This document shows positions 25,774 to 33,660 of a DNA stretch of 46,223 nucleotides, in pieces (positions within the stretch are counted from its first letter, which is position 1; every line of letters starts with the position of its first letter). Source of the DNA: Candidatus Heimdallarchaeota archaeon (lineage in GTDB: Archaea > Asgardarchaeota > Heimdallarchaeia > Heimdallarchaeales > Heimdallarchaeaceae); the NCBI GenBank assembly GCA_021399395.1, contig JAAFKJ010000026.1:1-46223 (forward strand), given 5' to 3'. The notes under the pieces are model-generated. The model saw only the letters and a program-made list of their open reading frames with translations, did not search any database and was not told where the DNA came from. The position numbers and the translations under genes were made by a program.

Positions 25774-26534
25774 AAATAGAGCACTCTGATATTAATTTCA
25801 GAGAAGAAACAATTAATGGAGTTCTTTATCTTCCAGAAGATAAGAATCCTTCCCCTTTGATAGTTCATCTAAACGGGATGCCAGGGTTAGAACCAGAGAA
25901 AGAAGGTGAAAGATTTGCTAGAGACATGGTGGATAATGGGTTCGCTTACTATGCTTTCGATTATACGGGAGTTCGAAATAGTACAGGAACATTTGAGTAT
26001 TATTATTCTCAAGAAAATATCAATCAAGTAATCTCCTATCTTGTCCATCATCCTAAAATTGATCCTACACAGATTGCTCTAATAGGAGAAAGTTTTGGGG
26101 GAGCGATGGCTATATCACACACAGCGCGGGATCCAAGAGTTAAGTGTTTAGCCATAAGATCTCCTGTATATGATACAGATAAAGTTGCAAAGTTGAAAAT
26201 CTTTGACGGTTTATCCCAACTATGGAAAAGAAGTAAACAGATGAGGTTTCCAGAGGTTCATTTGAAGAAATGGTTCAAAGAACAAACATCTCAATACAAT
26301 CCCTCGAAACTCATTTCAAAAATCAGCTGCCCAATCCGATTTATAATAGGAACAAGTGATGAGATCCTAGCTGTAGACCAAATAGAGGAATTTTATGGAA
26401 AACTCTCCCCAGATATTGACAAAGAAATGAAAGTAGTTGAAAAAGCCAATCATAATTTCTCGAACGAGAAACACTTTGAAATTATGAAAACATATGTAAT
26501 AGACTTTTTCAGAGAAGTACTCACAGCGAATTAA
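25770..26534 (+). CDS. Alpha/beta hydrolase coupled to the megasynthase, probable thioesterase or editing enzyme
   Basis: 254 aa. Its ATG overlaps the megasynthase TGA as ATGA, with AGGAGG 7 bases upstream: tight translational coupling. Single-domain alpha/beta hydrolase of the dienelactone-hydrolase/peptidase S9-like type: oxyanion region HLNGMPG near residue 32, nucleophile elbow GES108FGG, acid D197 in GTSDEIL and H228 in ANHNFS. There is no signal peptide, so it is cytosolic. Because the synthase lacks a thioesterase domain, hydrolytic release or proof-reading of the acyl chain is the natural role; that is an inference from position. It is not a typical TesA or TEII by sequence. Its stop codon overlaps the stop of the convergent BCCP gene within TTAA. 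Confidence 0.85.
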   Translation: MKIEHSDINFREETINGVLYLPEDKNPSPLIVHLNGMPGLEPEKEGERFARDMVDNGFAYYAFDYTGVRNSTGTFEYYYSQENINQVISYLVHHPKIDPTQIALIGESFGGAMAISHTARDPRVKCLAIRSPVYDTDKVAKLKIFDGLSQLWKRSKQMRFPEVHLKKWFKEQTSQYNPSKLISKISCPIRFIIGTSDEILAVDQIEEFYGKLSPDIDKEMKVVEKANHNFSNEKHFEIMKTYVIDFFREVLTAN

Positions 26535-26992
26535 GGTTGAATAATTAGAAGATGCTGATCTTGCACAACATTATCATTTTCTTTCACTGAAATTTTGAGA
26601 ATTTTCCCTGAACTGGGGGCAAAGATCCTATTTCTCATTTTCATAGCTTCAAGTATCAGAAGTTCTTGATCTTTTGATACCTCTTCTCCTTCTGTCACTA
26701 AAATTTTAGTTATCTTTCCTGGGATTGGAGCTGAGATTTTTATGTCTTTTTTTTCAATTTCACTTGATTTGGTGCTTAATACAGGTATGTAAGGTTTGAT
26801 TGTAAATTGCGTCTTCTCTCCATTGACAAAAAACTCATCGTTTGAAACTTCCACTGTGAAAGTGTGCCCATCAACATCTACCTTGTAAATAGAATTTATA
26901 CCTTGTTTGACTTCAGCTGAGAAAACTTCTTCATCTATGCAAATGTCACCGTTAGGAAGAATTTCAACAATATATTCTCTATCTCTAAACAT
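26531..26992 (-). CDS. accB: Biotin carboxyl carrier protein
   Basis: 153 aa from the ATG at 26992. A longer reading starts at an ATG at 27070 but would overlap accC2 by 46 bases and adds 26 unconserved residues. The C-terminal 75 residues are a biotinyl domain: APIPGKITKILVTEGEEV, then EAMKM with biotin-accepting Lys118, then a half-repeat ending QHLLIIQP. The N-terminal half (MFRDREYIVEI ... DVDGHTFTVEV) resembles the BT-type linker that joins biotin carboxylase to carboxyltransferase in propionyl/acyl-CoA carboxylases. It follows accC2 on the same strand, stop to start 32 bases. It is the only biotin carrier in the window and so probably serves both carboxylase pairs. Confidence 0.93.
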   Translation of the reverse strand: MFRDREYIVEILPNGDICIDEEVFSAEVKQGINSIYKVDVDGHTFTVEVSNDEFFVNGEKTQFTIKPYIPVLSTKSSEIEKKDIKISAPIPGKITKILVTEGEEVSKDQELLILEAMKMRNRIFAPSSGKILKISVKENDNVVQDQHLLIIQP

Positions 26993-27024
26993 GACTTTTT
27001 TCTTAGACAAATATGACACCTGTG

Positions 27025-28527
27025 TTATCGATAACCATTTTGCTGTTCTAATTTGTTTTGTTCTCTCCATCTATTATAATCTTCTCTACTTCTTTGAATA
27101 TTGGAGATATCATAATCTTGTTTCTGCTTGTGAATTGTATTGGCAATAAGTAAAGCTACAAGTTTTAGTTTTTCGTAGTGATTGAGTATCTGGTTTATTT
27201 TTGTTCTTTCCAAAAAATCAGTTGTTATTTGTCTATGTTGAAACTCTTCTGTTTCAATAATTGCTTTATGAAGAGATATATTTGTGGTTAATCCTGATAT
27301 AGCTAGTTCATTTAAAGCTAAGCGGGATTTTTGTATTGCATCCTCTCTATTTTCTCCTCTAATAATTAGTTTACCAATGAGAGAGTCATATTGGTTTGGG
27401 AGATTGTAATTGGGATAAATGAAGGTGTCAAATCTTACATCATTCCCACCAGGTATATTCAAACTTAGAATTTTACCAGTTTGAGGATAAAATGCCTTTA
27501 ATGGGTCTTCAGCATTAATCCTAAATTCTAATGCATGACCTGAGAACTTGATATCTTTTTGAGAATAAGATAGTTCTTCATTGTTAGCTACTCTCAACTG
27601 TTGAACTACCAGATCTATTCCGGTAATCATCTCTGTGACAGGATGCTCTACTTGAATTCTAGGATTTATCTCGTTGAAATACAATTTTCTATCTTTCCAA
27701 AGAAATTCAGCTGTTCCAGCGTTTCTATATGAGAGTTTTTTAGCTAAATTACAAATCTTTTCACCAAGACTATTTCTCCTTCTTGCTGATATGAACGAAG
27801 GAGCTTCTTCGATAATCTTCTGATAGGATCTTTGAATTGAACATTCTCGATCTCCAATATGGATAACATTACCAAAGTTATCTGCTAAAAATTGAATCTC
27901 GACATGTCTAGGGGCATGAATGTATTTCTCAATGAAAACCTCACTGCTTCCAAAGAATTTGCTAGCTATTGTTTGACAACCCATCAGACTTATTTCTAAA
28001 GCATCTGGATTTTCAACAATTTCCATCCCTCTTCCCCCTCCACCGTAAGCTGCCTTGATGATAATTGGATAACCTATCTTATTGGTTATTTGCTCAGCTT
28101 CAGAAACTGAATTAATGTAACCTGATGAACCTGGAACTGTCAGAATTCCTGCTTCCTTAGCCATCTTCTTGGCTTCAATTTTATTTCCTAATCTGTGAAG
28201 AATTGAAGGAGACGGACCAACAAAAATCAATCCATTTTTTTCAACCTCTTCTGCGAAAATTGCGCTCTCACTAAGAAATCCATATCCTGGATGAATGGCA
28301 TCAGACTGAGATTTAAGAGCTATCTCAATGATTTTTTCAATATTTAGATATGTGTCTTGTACATCCCCACTACCTAAGCAGAATGCTTCATCCGCCATCT
28401 TAATATGGAGAGAAGTAGAATCAATATCAGAAAAAATAGCTACCGTTTTGAAATTAAGAAGTCGACAGGCTCTTATGATTCTGATAGCTATCTCTCCGCG
28501 GTTAGCTATAAGGATAGTACTGAGCAT
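27025..28527 (-). CDS. accC2: Biotin carboxylase subunit, copy 2
   Basis: 500 aa. Same fold and motifs as accC1: ILIANRGEIAIRIIRACR, IHPGYGFLSES, AAYGGGGRGMEIV (the full glycine-rich ATP loop), RECSIQRSYQKIIEEAPS, YFNEINPRIQVEHPVTEMITG, FRINAEDPLKAFYPQTG and YDSLIGKLI. A short C-terminal tail is rich in Arg, Gln and Asn. It is followed by the BCCP gene, giving an AccC-AccB pair that with PccB can form an acyl-CoA carboxylase. Its ATG at 28527 lies 27 bases from the centre of a strong TATA box, so the transcript should be leaderless. Convergent with the megasynthase operon. Confidence 0.95.
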   Translation of the reverse strand: MLSTILIANRGEIAIRIIRACRLLNFKTVAIFSDIDSTSLHIKMADEAFCLGSGDVQDTYLNIEKIIEIALKSQSDAIHPGYGFLSESAIFAEEVEKNGLIFVGPSPSILHRLGNKIEAKKMAKEAGILTVPGSSGYINSVSEAEQITNKIGYPIIIKAAYGGGGRGMEIVENPDALEISLMGCQTIASKFFGSSEVFIEKYIHAPRHVEIQFLADNFGNVIHIGDRECSIQRSYQKIIEEAPSFISARRRNSLGEKICNLAKKLSYRNAGTAEFLWKDRKLYFNEINPRIQVEHPVTEMITGIDLVVQQLRVANNEELSYSQKDIKFSGHALEFRINAEDPLKAFYPQTGKILSLNIPGGNDVRFDTFIYPNYNLPNQYDSLIGKLIIRGENREDAIQKSRLALNELAISGLTTNISLHKAIIETEEFQHRQITTDFLERTKINQILNHYEKLKLVALLIANTIHKQKQDYDISNIQRSREDYNRWREQNKLEQQNGYR

Positions 28528-28528
28528 A

Positions 28529-28560
28529 AAGGATTAATTCCTTGGACATTTATATAAAGG
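28529..28560 (-). promoter_or_regulatory. accC2-accB promoter with overlapping palindrome
   Basis: On the minus strand CCTTTATATAAA (28560-28549) is a strong TATA box 27 bases before the ATG. Between it and the start lies AAGGA (28529-28533), TTAAT, TCCTT (28539-28543), a perfect 5-bp inverted repeat covering the expected initiation region and a candidate operator. Confidence 0.55.
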
Positions 28561-28617
28561 CTCTTTTATTTTATCACAAAAAAACATTAAGAAAAAACGA
28601 ATTAATTTGATAAATGT

Positions 28618-29835
28618 CTAAAGAAAGTTAATTGTTTTGTCAGTAGTCACAAATGATGCATCGAGCATGTTGCTCCATCTTTCAGACATCCTGGTGAAAG
28701 AAGCTTCAGATTCATTATCAAAATTTTGATTTTCTTCTAACTGAAGATTGAATAATTGTAGGATTTTTTCCTTTTTAAAATAATTTGCTTCAAGTCTTCC
28801 AAAGAATTTACCTTCATATAACAAAGGAAAAACATAGTAACCCCATCTTCGATCTTTGGGTATTTTATACACTTCCCAAATATATTCAAAATCAAAAACT
28901 TTGAGTGTTAAATCTCTATCCCATATTAGAGGATCAAGTGGTGCAATAGCTCTCATTTCATTGTCATATGATTGCTCTAGAAACTCTCTCCAACGCGCAG
29001 GAACACCACAGTAAATGTTTTCATCTTCAATCTTCACAATCTCTGGTTTGTTTTCAACATCTCCTTCAAACCATTTTGGAGATAAACGTTTTTTCTTACC
29101 AAATGTCAATCCTTTATCTTTTGAGTGAGTCACTTTTCCTAGATTGATTAGAGGATAAGATTTCTGTCTGAGTAGGAATTTTTTATAATTAATTTCTTCC
29201 ATTGTCAGACTGCTTTCTTTTAGCATCTCAGTGTTGAAGTAATTCTCAACTAACCCATAAGTTTTCCTCCAATGCTCATCTCTTTCATGAATAACTACCT
29301 TACCTAGAAGCCAAAGAAGTTCTAAAGACATTCCTGCAAGATTGCTTGTTTTCCAGAAAGTCAATTCGGGTTTAATCTTTGCCATATCCTTTAAATCTGC
29401 AGCTTTAGAAGGTCCATTTACATCCAGGAAATCTGTTGCTTCTTTTAGAAATCCTGCCATGCTTTCTTCCATTTTTTCGATACTTGCTTGATAGTATTTA
29501 TGTAAGAACTCCTTTTTCATCTGAGGAAAGAAAATAGAAAAATAACTCTTTGAAATTGCCATCAGATTTGGGAAATAAGATTCGAATACTTGTCTCTGTG
29601 GATAAGCCAGTTTCTGAAAGGCATTAATTTTGTATTTAGGTATTCTTGAAGCAAAGAAAATATCATGATTTCGTCCCGCTGGGTTTAATGGATCTAACTG
29701 AACAGTTGCTTGATCATGAAAAACCTGTAATATATCATTTTCATCATCACCTTGCCACTTGTGCATGTGAGTTCCTACAATTGCAATCTGCTGAAAATCG
29801 CTTTTAGGAACTTCAGTTATAATTTTATTTGCCAT
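28618..29835 (-). CDS. YcaQ/AlkX-like winged-helix DNA glycosylase (HTH_42, DUF1006)
   Basis: 405 aa from the ATG at 29835; a GTG at 29844 is in frame, but a TATA-like stretch near 29857 favours the ATG. This family unhooks interstrand crosslinks and removes bulky alkylated bases. Visible marks: QLDPLNPAGRNHDIFFASRIP (QxD catalytic motif of YcaQ near residue 45), RRWGYYVFPLLYEGKFFGRLEANY near the C-terminus, and APLDPLIWDRD with EYIWEVYKIP. These are the typical blocks of the family. It is not clearly linked to its neighbours. Alternative: a family member with a purely DNA-binding role. Confidence 0.85.
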   Translation of the reverse strand: MANKIITEVPKSDFQQIAIVGTHMHKWQGDDENDILQVFHDQATVQLDPLNPAGRNHDIFFASRIPKYKINAFQKLAYPQRQVFESYFPNLMAISKSYFSIFFPQMKKEFLHKYYQASIEKMEESMAGFLKEATDFLDVNGPSKAADLKDMAKIKPELTFWKTSNLAGMSLELLWLLGKVVIHERDEHWRKTYGLVENYFNTEMLKESSLTMEEINYKKFLLRQKSYPLINLGKVTHSKDKGLTFGKKKRLSPKWFEGDVENKPEIVKIEDENIYCGVPARWREFLEQSYDNEMRAIAPLDPLIWDRDLTLKVFDFEYIWEVYKIPKDRRWGYYVFPLLYEGKFFGRLEANYFKKEKILQLFNLQLEENQNFDNESEASFTRMSERWSNMLDASFVTTDKTINFL

Positions 29836-29976
29836 ATTTCCCACAGTAGAGCTATATTTAGTGATTCAAAGATTTGTTTTAAGTATATAAAATAAATGAA
29901 AGAAAAGGTAATAGCTTTGAGTTGATATGCTCTTCCAGAATCAAAATTCTTTTTAATACAATAGCTGACTGACTGT

Positions 29977-31665
29977 GTGAATGGAATTCAAAATGAGAAT
30001 GTCTCTCTAAATCTGAAAACTGAAACCAGGGATTCAACTCAAAGTGATATTTCAAAACCGAGAAGATATGTTACGTTAGATTTTCTTAGAGGATTAGCAA
30101 TTCTCGGAATGATTTCTATTCATCTTCTAACTAGAATAATGGATTTAAGCTGGACGTATGAATTAGAAGAAGTACCAGTTTTCTTTATTATCCTAACAAT
30201 AATTCTAGTTTTTCTTGGTTCATGGCGAGGTCTTTTTGTTCTTATATCGGGTATTGGCCACATGATCGCTATGCAAAGAGCGCGAAAAAAGGGTGTACCT
30301 CTTGGAAGAATCGTTTTTAGACAAGTAACAAATGGTATTTTTTTGTTAATGTTTGCTATGCTTACTGAGGGTATTATCGGGTATGATGGGTGGCTAAATA
30401 GAAGCATCCTTAATGGGAGTTTATTGGACATAGATTATTTTCTTGGCAGGTTAAATCATTTCCATACAATTCATTCAATAGCTTGGTGTTTGATAATAAA
30501 TGGAATATTATATGGTATTTTGATGTGGAAGACCAATTATAAAAAAATCACTCAAAACGTTATCATATATTCTCTTCTCGCAATTCTCGTTTTCTCAGTT
30601 ACTACTCCAATCTGGAATAGTCTCTATAATATAAATCCAGACAACAATCATTATTTTACTAATTGGTTAACACAAGATTTCTGGTATGCTGTCAAAGCAT
30701 TCTTCGCTGCACCGTTAGGGGGAAGTCCTCAACCTCTCTTTCCATACATATCAACACTTTTTGTTGGAAATGTAATTGGGTTATATCTCGAGCAAGAAAA
30801 TCCACCAAAAAAACTGCCAGCAATTGGTATGATGATTGGTGGTGCTATAATTATCATTGGAATCATATATGGTTTGGTATTAAATGCTCAATTTGAGGAT
30901 TGGTTACCTTTACGTTATCCAGAGAGATTAACGAAATTGAATGTTTGGCAACCATGGTATCTTTTCGGTTTGGGTGGTCAATTGATATTCTTTATGCTGA
31001 TGATAAGGTTTGTAGAATATCGAGGAAAAGCAGAAAGTTTTGCCAAACGAACAGCTTTTGTCAGAAGATTGGGAATTATTCCTTTTACCATTTACGCTTT
31101 TCAATGGATAGAATTATTACCCCAGTGGATTATTTCTGGACTTATTTTTGGACTTGGATGGTCTGATTATGATAAAGTAAGCCCACTGATCTATTTGTTG
31201 ATTTTAGCCTATGTAATTGGACAGTGGTATGTTGTAACATTAGCTTGGGAGAAAATAAAGTATATAGGTTCTCTTGAATGGCTAATTAGTAGAATTACAC
31301 TTGGAATATCAAAAATAGGAAAACGTATGAAGAACGGAGCCACTCCTATACGCATGGGAACAAGTAAAAGGAATATGCGAGATCTTGTACATAATGTTGA
31401 CTGGATAAATCTTTCACATGTACATGATAAAGAAGAAAGCATTAAAAGAGAAAAGAGGTTATTAGTTACTTCATCTGTTTTAGGGATTATTTTCTTCCCA
31501 CTTATTCCCGCAAGTATTTACCTTCTGAGCAAGAAACGAATAAAAAAACCTCGAACAAAAGGAGATTGGTTCTATATGAAAATCCTGATGGTTATATCAT
31601 ATTCAGTAGTACAATTCTTAGGCATTTCAATTTACCTCTTGAATCTGAAAGGATTAGCAATCTGA
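29977..31665 (+). CDS. Polytopic membrane protein, DUF1624/DUF418-like acyltransferase family
   Basis: 562 aa from a GTG at 29977, about 25 bases after a TATA-like TTTTAATAC. A polar N-terminus of about 30 residues precedes the family signature RYVTLDFLRGLAILGMISIHLL, seen in heparan-alpha-glucosaminide acetyltransferase-like, DUF1624 and DUF418 proteins. About ten TM helices follow, with a conserved-looking HFHTIHSIAWC and PFTIYAFQWIELLP. A basic, cytoplasmic stretch of about 70 residues lies near 440-510, then two more hydrophobic helices. These proteins are thought to move acyl groups across or at the membrane. Since the neighbouring island makes acyl chains, use of such chains is conceivable, but nothing here proves it. 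Confidence 0.7.
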   Translation: MNGIQNENVSLNLKTETRDSTQSDISKPRRYVTLDFLRGLAILGMISIHLLTRIMDLSWTYELEEVPVFFIILTIILVFLGSWRGLFVLISGIGHMIAMQRARKKGVPLGRIVFRQVTNGIFLLMFAMLTEGIIGYDGWLNRSILNGSLLDIDYFLGRLNHFHTIHSIAWCLIINGILYGILMWKTNYKKITQNVIIYSLLAILVFSVTTPIWNSLYNINPDNNHYFTNWLTQDFWYAVKAFFAAPLGGSPQPLFPYISTLFVGNVIGLYLEQENPPKKLPAIGMMIGGAIIIIGIIYGLVLNAQFEDWLPLRYPERLTKLNVWQPWYLFGLGGQLIFFMLMIRFVEYRGKAESFAKRTAFVRRLGIIPFTIYAFQWIELLPQWIISGLIFGLGWSDYDKVSPLIYLLILAYVIGQWYVVTLAWEKIKYIGSLEWLISRITLGISKIGKRMKNGATPIRMGTSKRNMRDLVHNVDWINLSHVHDKEESIKREKRLLVTSSVLGIIFFPLIPASIYLLSKKRIKKPRTKGDWFYMKILMVISYSVVQFLGISIYLLNLKGLAI

Positions 31666-31681
31666 TGTTTACTAACGAAGT

Positions 31682-32929
31682 TCATGAAGATAGAAACATG
31701 TCTAGTTTAGTCTGCTTCTTATTATAATCATACATTTTTGATTTGTTCTTCCAGTATTTAACAGGATATTGGAAATAATTTGGAAGTAGCTCAAATGCTT
31801 GATCAATAGTGTCAACTGAAATGTGTTTATTCCTCATTGCACCTCGAACACCAACTCTGATGACCCAAACACCTAGTGGAAAACGATATTCATCAGATAT
31901 TTCTCTAAGAACAATCACTTGTGCTTGTCTCTGAATCTTCATGAGATACTCTGTAACTGCTAATCGAGCTGCATAATAAGCACCTGTTACATTGGAAGCA
32001 TATTCAGTACGACCGTCATACCATTCATAATCACCAACGCCAATATTTACATTGCTAGGATTCATGAAAGCTCCCTGGAACCATACCTCTATCATCTCAT
32101 ACGACCATACATCTGGTACGAGCATTATAACAAATCGATTACCAAAGAAAACATTGGAAAAAATCCTTATTTCCCCCAACTCTTGAAATTTCTTTGTAAT
32201 CTCAGCATTTTGCTTTGAAATTATGTCATCAACTGCAGCTATACTCCATCTAGTAGGAACTAGCTTTCTGTTATCCTTTCGACCTAGCATACCAGCTGAA
32301 AAAACTCTAGTAATAGTATGTACATCTAGTTTCTCTTTTCCTAAAGTATTTACTGCATCAGCTGCGATTAAATCGGTATCATAGTAGGCTTTCTCTATCG
32401 CAGTTATTGGCGATTGATTCTCTGTTAAATCTAATTTCTTAATAGGTACAATTGGACCATAAGGTGCCATTCTTTCATCTAAAGCAATTCTTGGAATAAT
32501 CTTCTTCTCCAGAGTAACCTCTACATCTATTGCCTTCTTACCAAGAAGCATCTCTTGACTTTTTTGAATGATATCGGAATCTAATGGACGTTTAACATCA
32601 ATTTTAGATCTTGTTCGTAAGAGAGATATTCTCATCTTGACAATATCTTCTTGGGTCTTATTCTCCCAATTATTTGCATTATCAATATACTCGGACCCTA
32701 ACCTGTTAACAGTTAACATAGGACCAGCATTAATTTTCGGGTAACCTGTCCACCCTACAAAGAACGCAGGTGGTGTAAAGGAATCATCCAGGTTTTCAAT
32801 CTTAGGTTGCTCAATACTATATTTCTGAGACCATTGGTTTAATAGAGGACAACTTCTTCTACCACATAACATTCTGGAAGTCTTACAAACAACACAGAGC
32901 TCAAAATTTATGGGAGATTCTTCCACCAT
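31682..32929 (-). CDS. nreA: Archaeal Nre family DNA-repair protein with PCNA-binding tail
   Basis: 415 aa, normal for archaeal NreA/DUF650-651 proteins. An N-terminal zinc motif has Cys12, Cys15, Cys22 and Cys27 (LCVVCK ... LCGRRSCPLL). The core holds the family blocks PPAFFVGWTGYPKINAGPM, RVFSAGMLGRKDNRKLVPTRWSIAA and NRFVIMLVPDVWSYEM. The last ten residues, QTKLDMFLSS, form a PIP-box, matching the known recruitment of NreA to PCNA in halophilic and other archaea. It acts in DNA damage repair, exact step unknown. Its promoter region (32930-33044) is shared divergently with the Rag-like GTPase gene. Confidence 0.93.
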   Translation of the reverse strand: MVEESPINFELCVVCKTSRMLCGRRSCPLLNQWSQKYSIEQPKIENLDDSFTPPAFFVGWTGYPKINAGPMLTVNRLGSEYIDNANNWENKTQEDIVKMRISLLRTRSKIDVKRPLDSDIIQKSQEMLLGKKAIDVEVTLEKKIIPRIALDERMAPYGPIVPIKKLDLTENQSPITAIEKAYYDTDLIAADAVNTLGKEKLDVHTITRVFSAGMLGRKDNRKLVPTRWSIAAVDDIISKQNAEITKKFQELGEIRIFSNVFFGNRFVIMLVPDVWSYEMIEVWFQGAFMNPSNVNIGVGDYEWYDGRTEYASNVTGAYYAARLAVTEYLMKIQRQAQVIVLREISDEYRFPLGVWVIRVGVRGAMRNKHISVDTIDQAFELLPNYFQYPVKYWKNKSKMYDYNKKQTKLDMFLSS

Positions 32930-33044
32930 AGTATCATGCCATTCATCACTTTTTAATATTAAAAGCTGATGATGAATGAATCAGAAATTTCTATATATTG
33001 AAAAACAAAAGGATTTTTATATTTTGCAAAGTAAACTATAAGAT

Positions 33045-33629
33045 ATGAGTTATTTGGAAGAAGAAATCGGGCAAGAAGATAAACTTATCAAAGGTTCTGA
33101 GAATGGAGATTTCGGTCTAAAACTACTTTTTCTCGGATTAGCTCAAACTGGTAAATCGTCAATTATCCAAGTTATTTTCGAAAATAGATCTCCTGAAACT
33201 ACTAAAGAAATCCAAGCTACTCTCGGGGTTAGAAGAAAATTGCTAGAATTTTCTAACCTTTCACTCAATGTTTATGATGTTGGAGGTCAGATTACTTATC
33301 TAGAAGAAGCTTTCATAGATCTAAGAGAAAGCATATTTTCCCACATAAAAATACTATTTTTTGTCATTGATGCTTCAAAATATCATGATTTCAATTTAGC
33401 CAAAAGTTATTTTGATAGGGCAATCAAAAACCTAAGTGAATATAGCCCTGATGCAAGCTTAGTTATTCTATCTCATAAAAGCGACTTAATCCCAAAGGAA
33501 GAACGAGCTAAAGCTGTTGAAGTAATCTCTGACTTGTTTGAGATTGAAATATATCCAAATGTGGAGATTTTCGAAACGTCAATCTTTGAGCAATCATTAT
33601 CTGATGCGATTAAGGAAACTATAAAGTAA
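33045..33629 (+). CDS. Rag/Gtr-like small GTPase
   Basis: 194 aa. G1 (P-loop) GLAQTGKSS at 31-39, G3 DVGGQ at 78-82, and G4 HKSD at 144-147. HKxD in place of the usual NKxD is characteristic of eukaryotic RagA/Gtr1 GTPases, and the surrounding KLLFLGLAQTGKSSIIQVIF ... SP and YSPDASLVILSHKSDLI also follow Rag proteins. Unlike full Rag proteins it ends after the G domain: the C-terminal roadblock domain is absent. In eukaryotes Rags act in nutrient signalling on lysosomes; in Asgard archaea such proteins are common but uncharacterised. An alternative label is an Arf/Ras superfamily orphan. The divergent neighbour is nreA. Confidence 0.82.
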   Translation: MSYLEEEIGQEDKLIKGSENGDFGLKLLFLGLAQTGKSSIIQVIFENRSPETTKEIQATLGVRRKLLEFSNLSLNVYDVGGQITYLEEAFIDLRESIFSHIKILFFVIDASKYHDFNLAKSYFDRAIKNLSEYSPDASLVILSHKSDLIPKEERAKAVEVISDLFEIEIYPNVEIFETSIFEQSLSDAIKETIK

Positions 33630-33660
33630 AAGGAAGTAAAGAAGAAAATCGATTCATTTT

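Noticed and set aside
9999-28527. Bacterial contamination or chimeric contig
   Set aside because: Base composition and codon style look like the flanks by eye, and promoters of accC2 and pccB1 are archaeal TATA/leaderless types. Coverage data are needed for proof; horizontal origin of the synthase remains likely.
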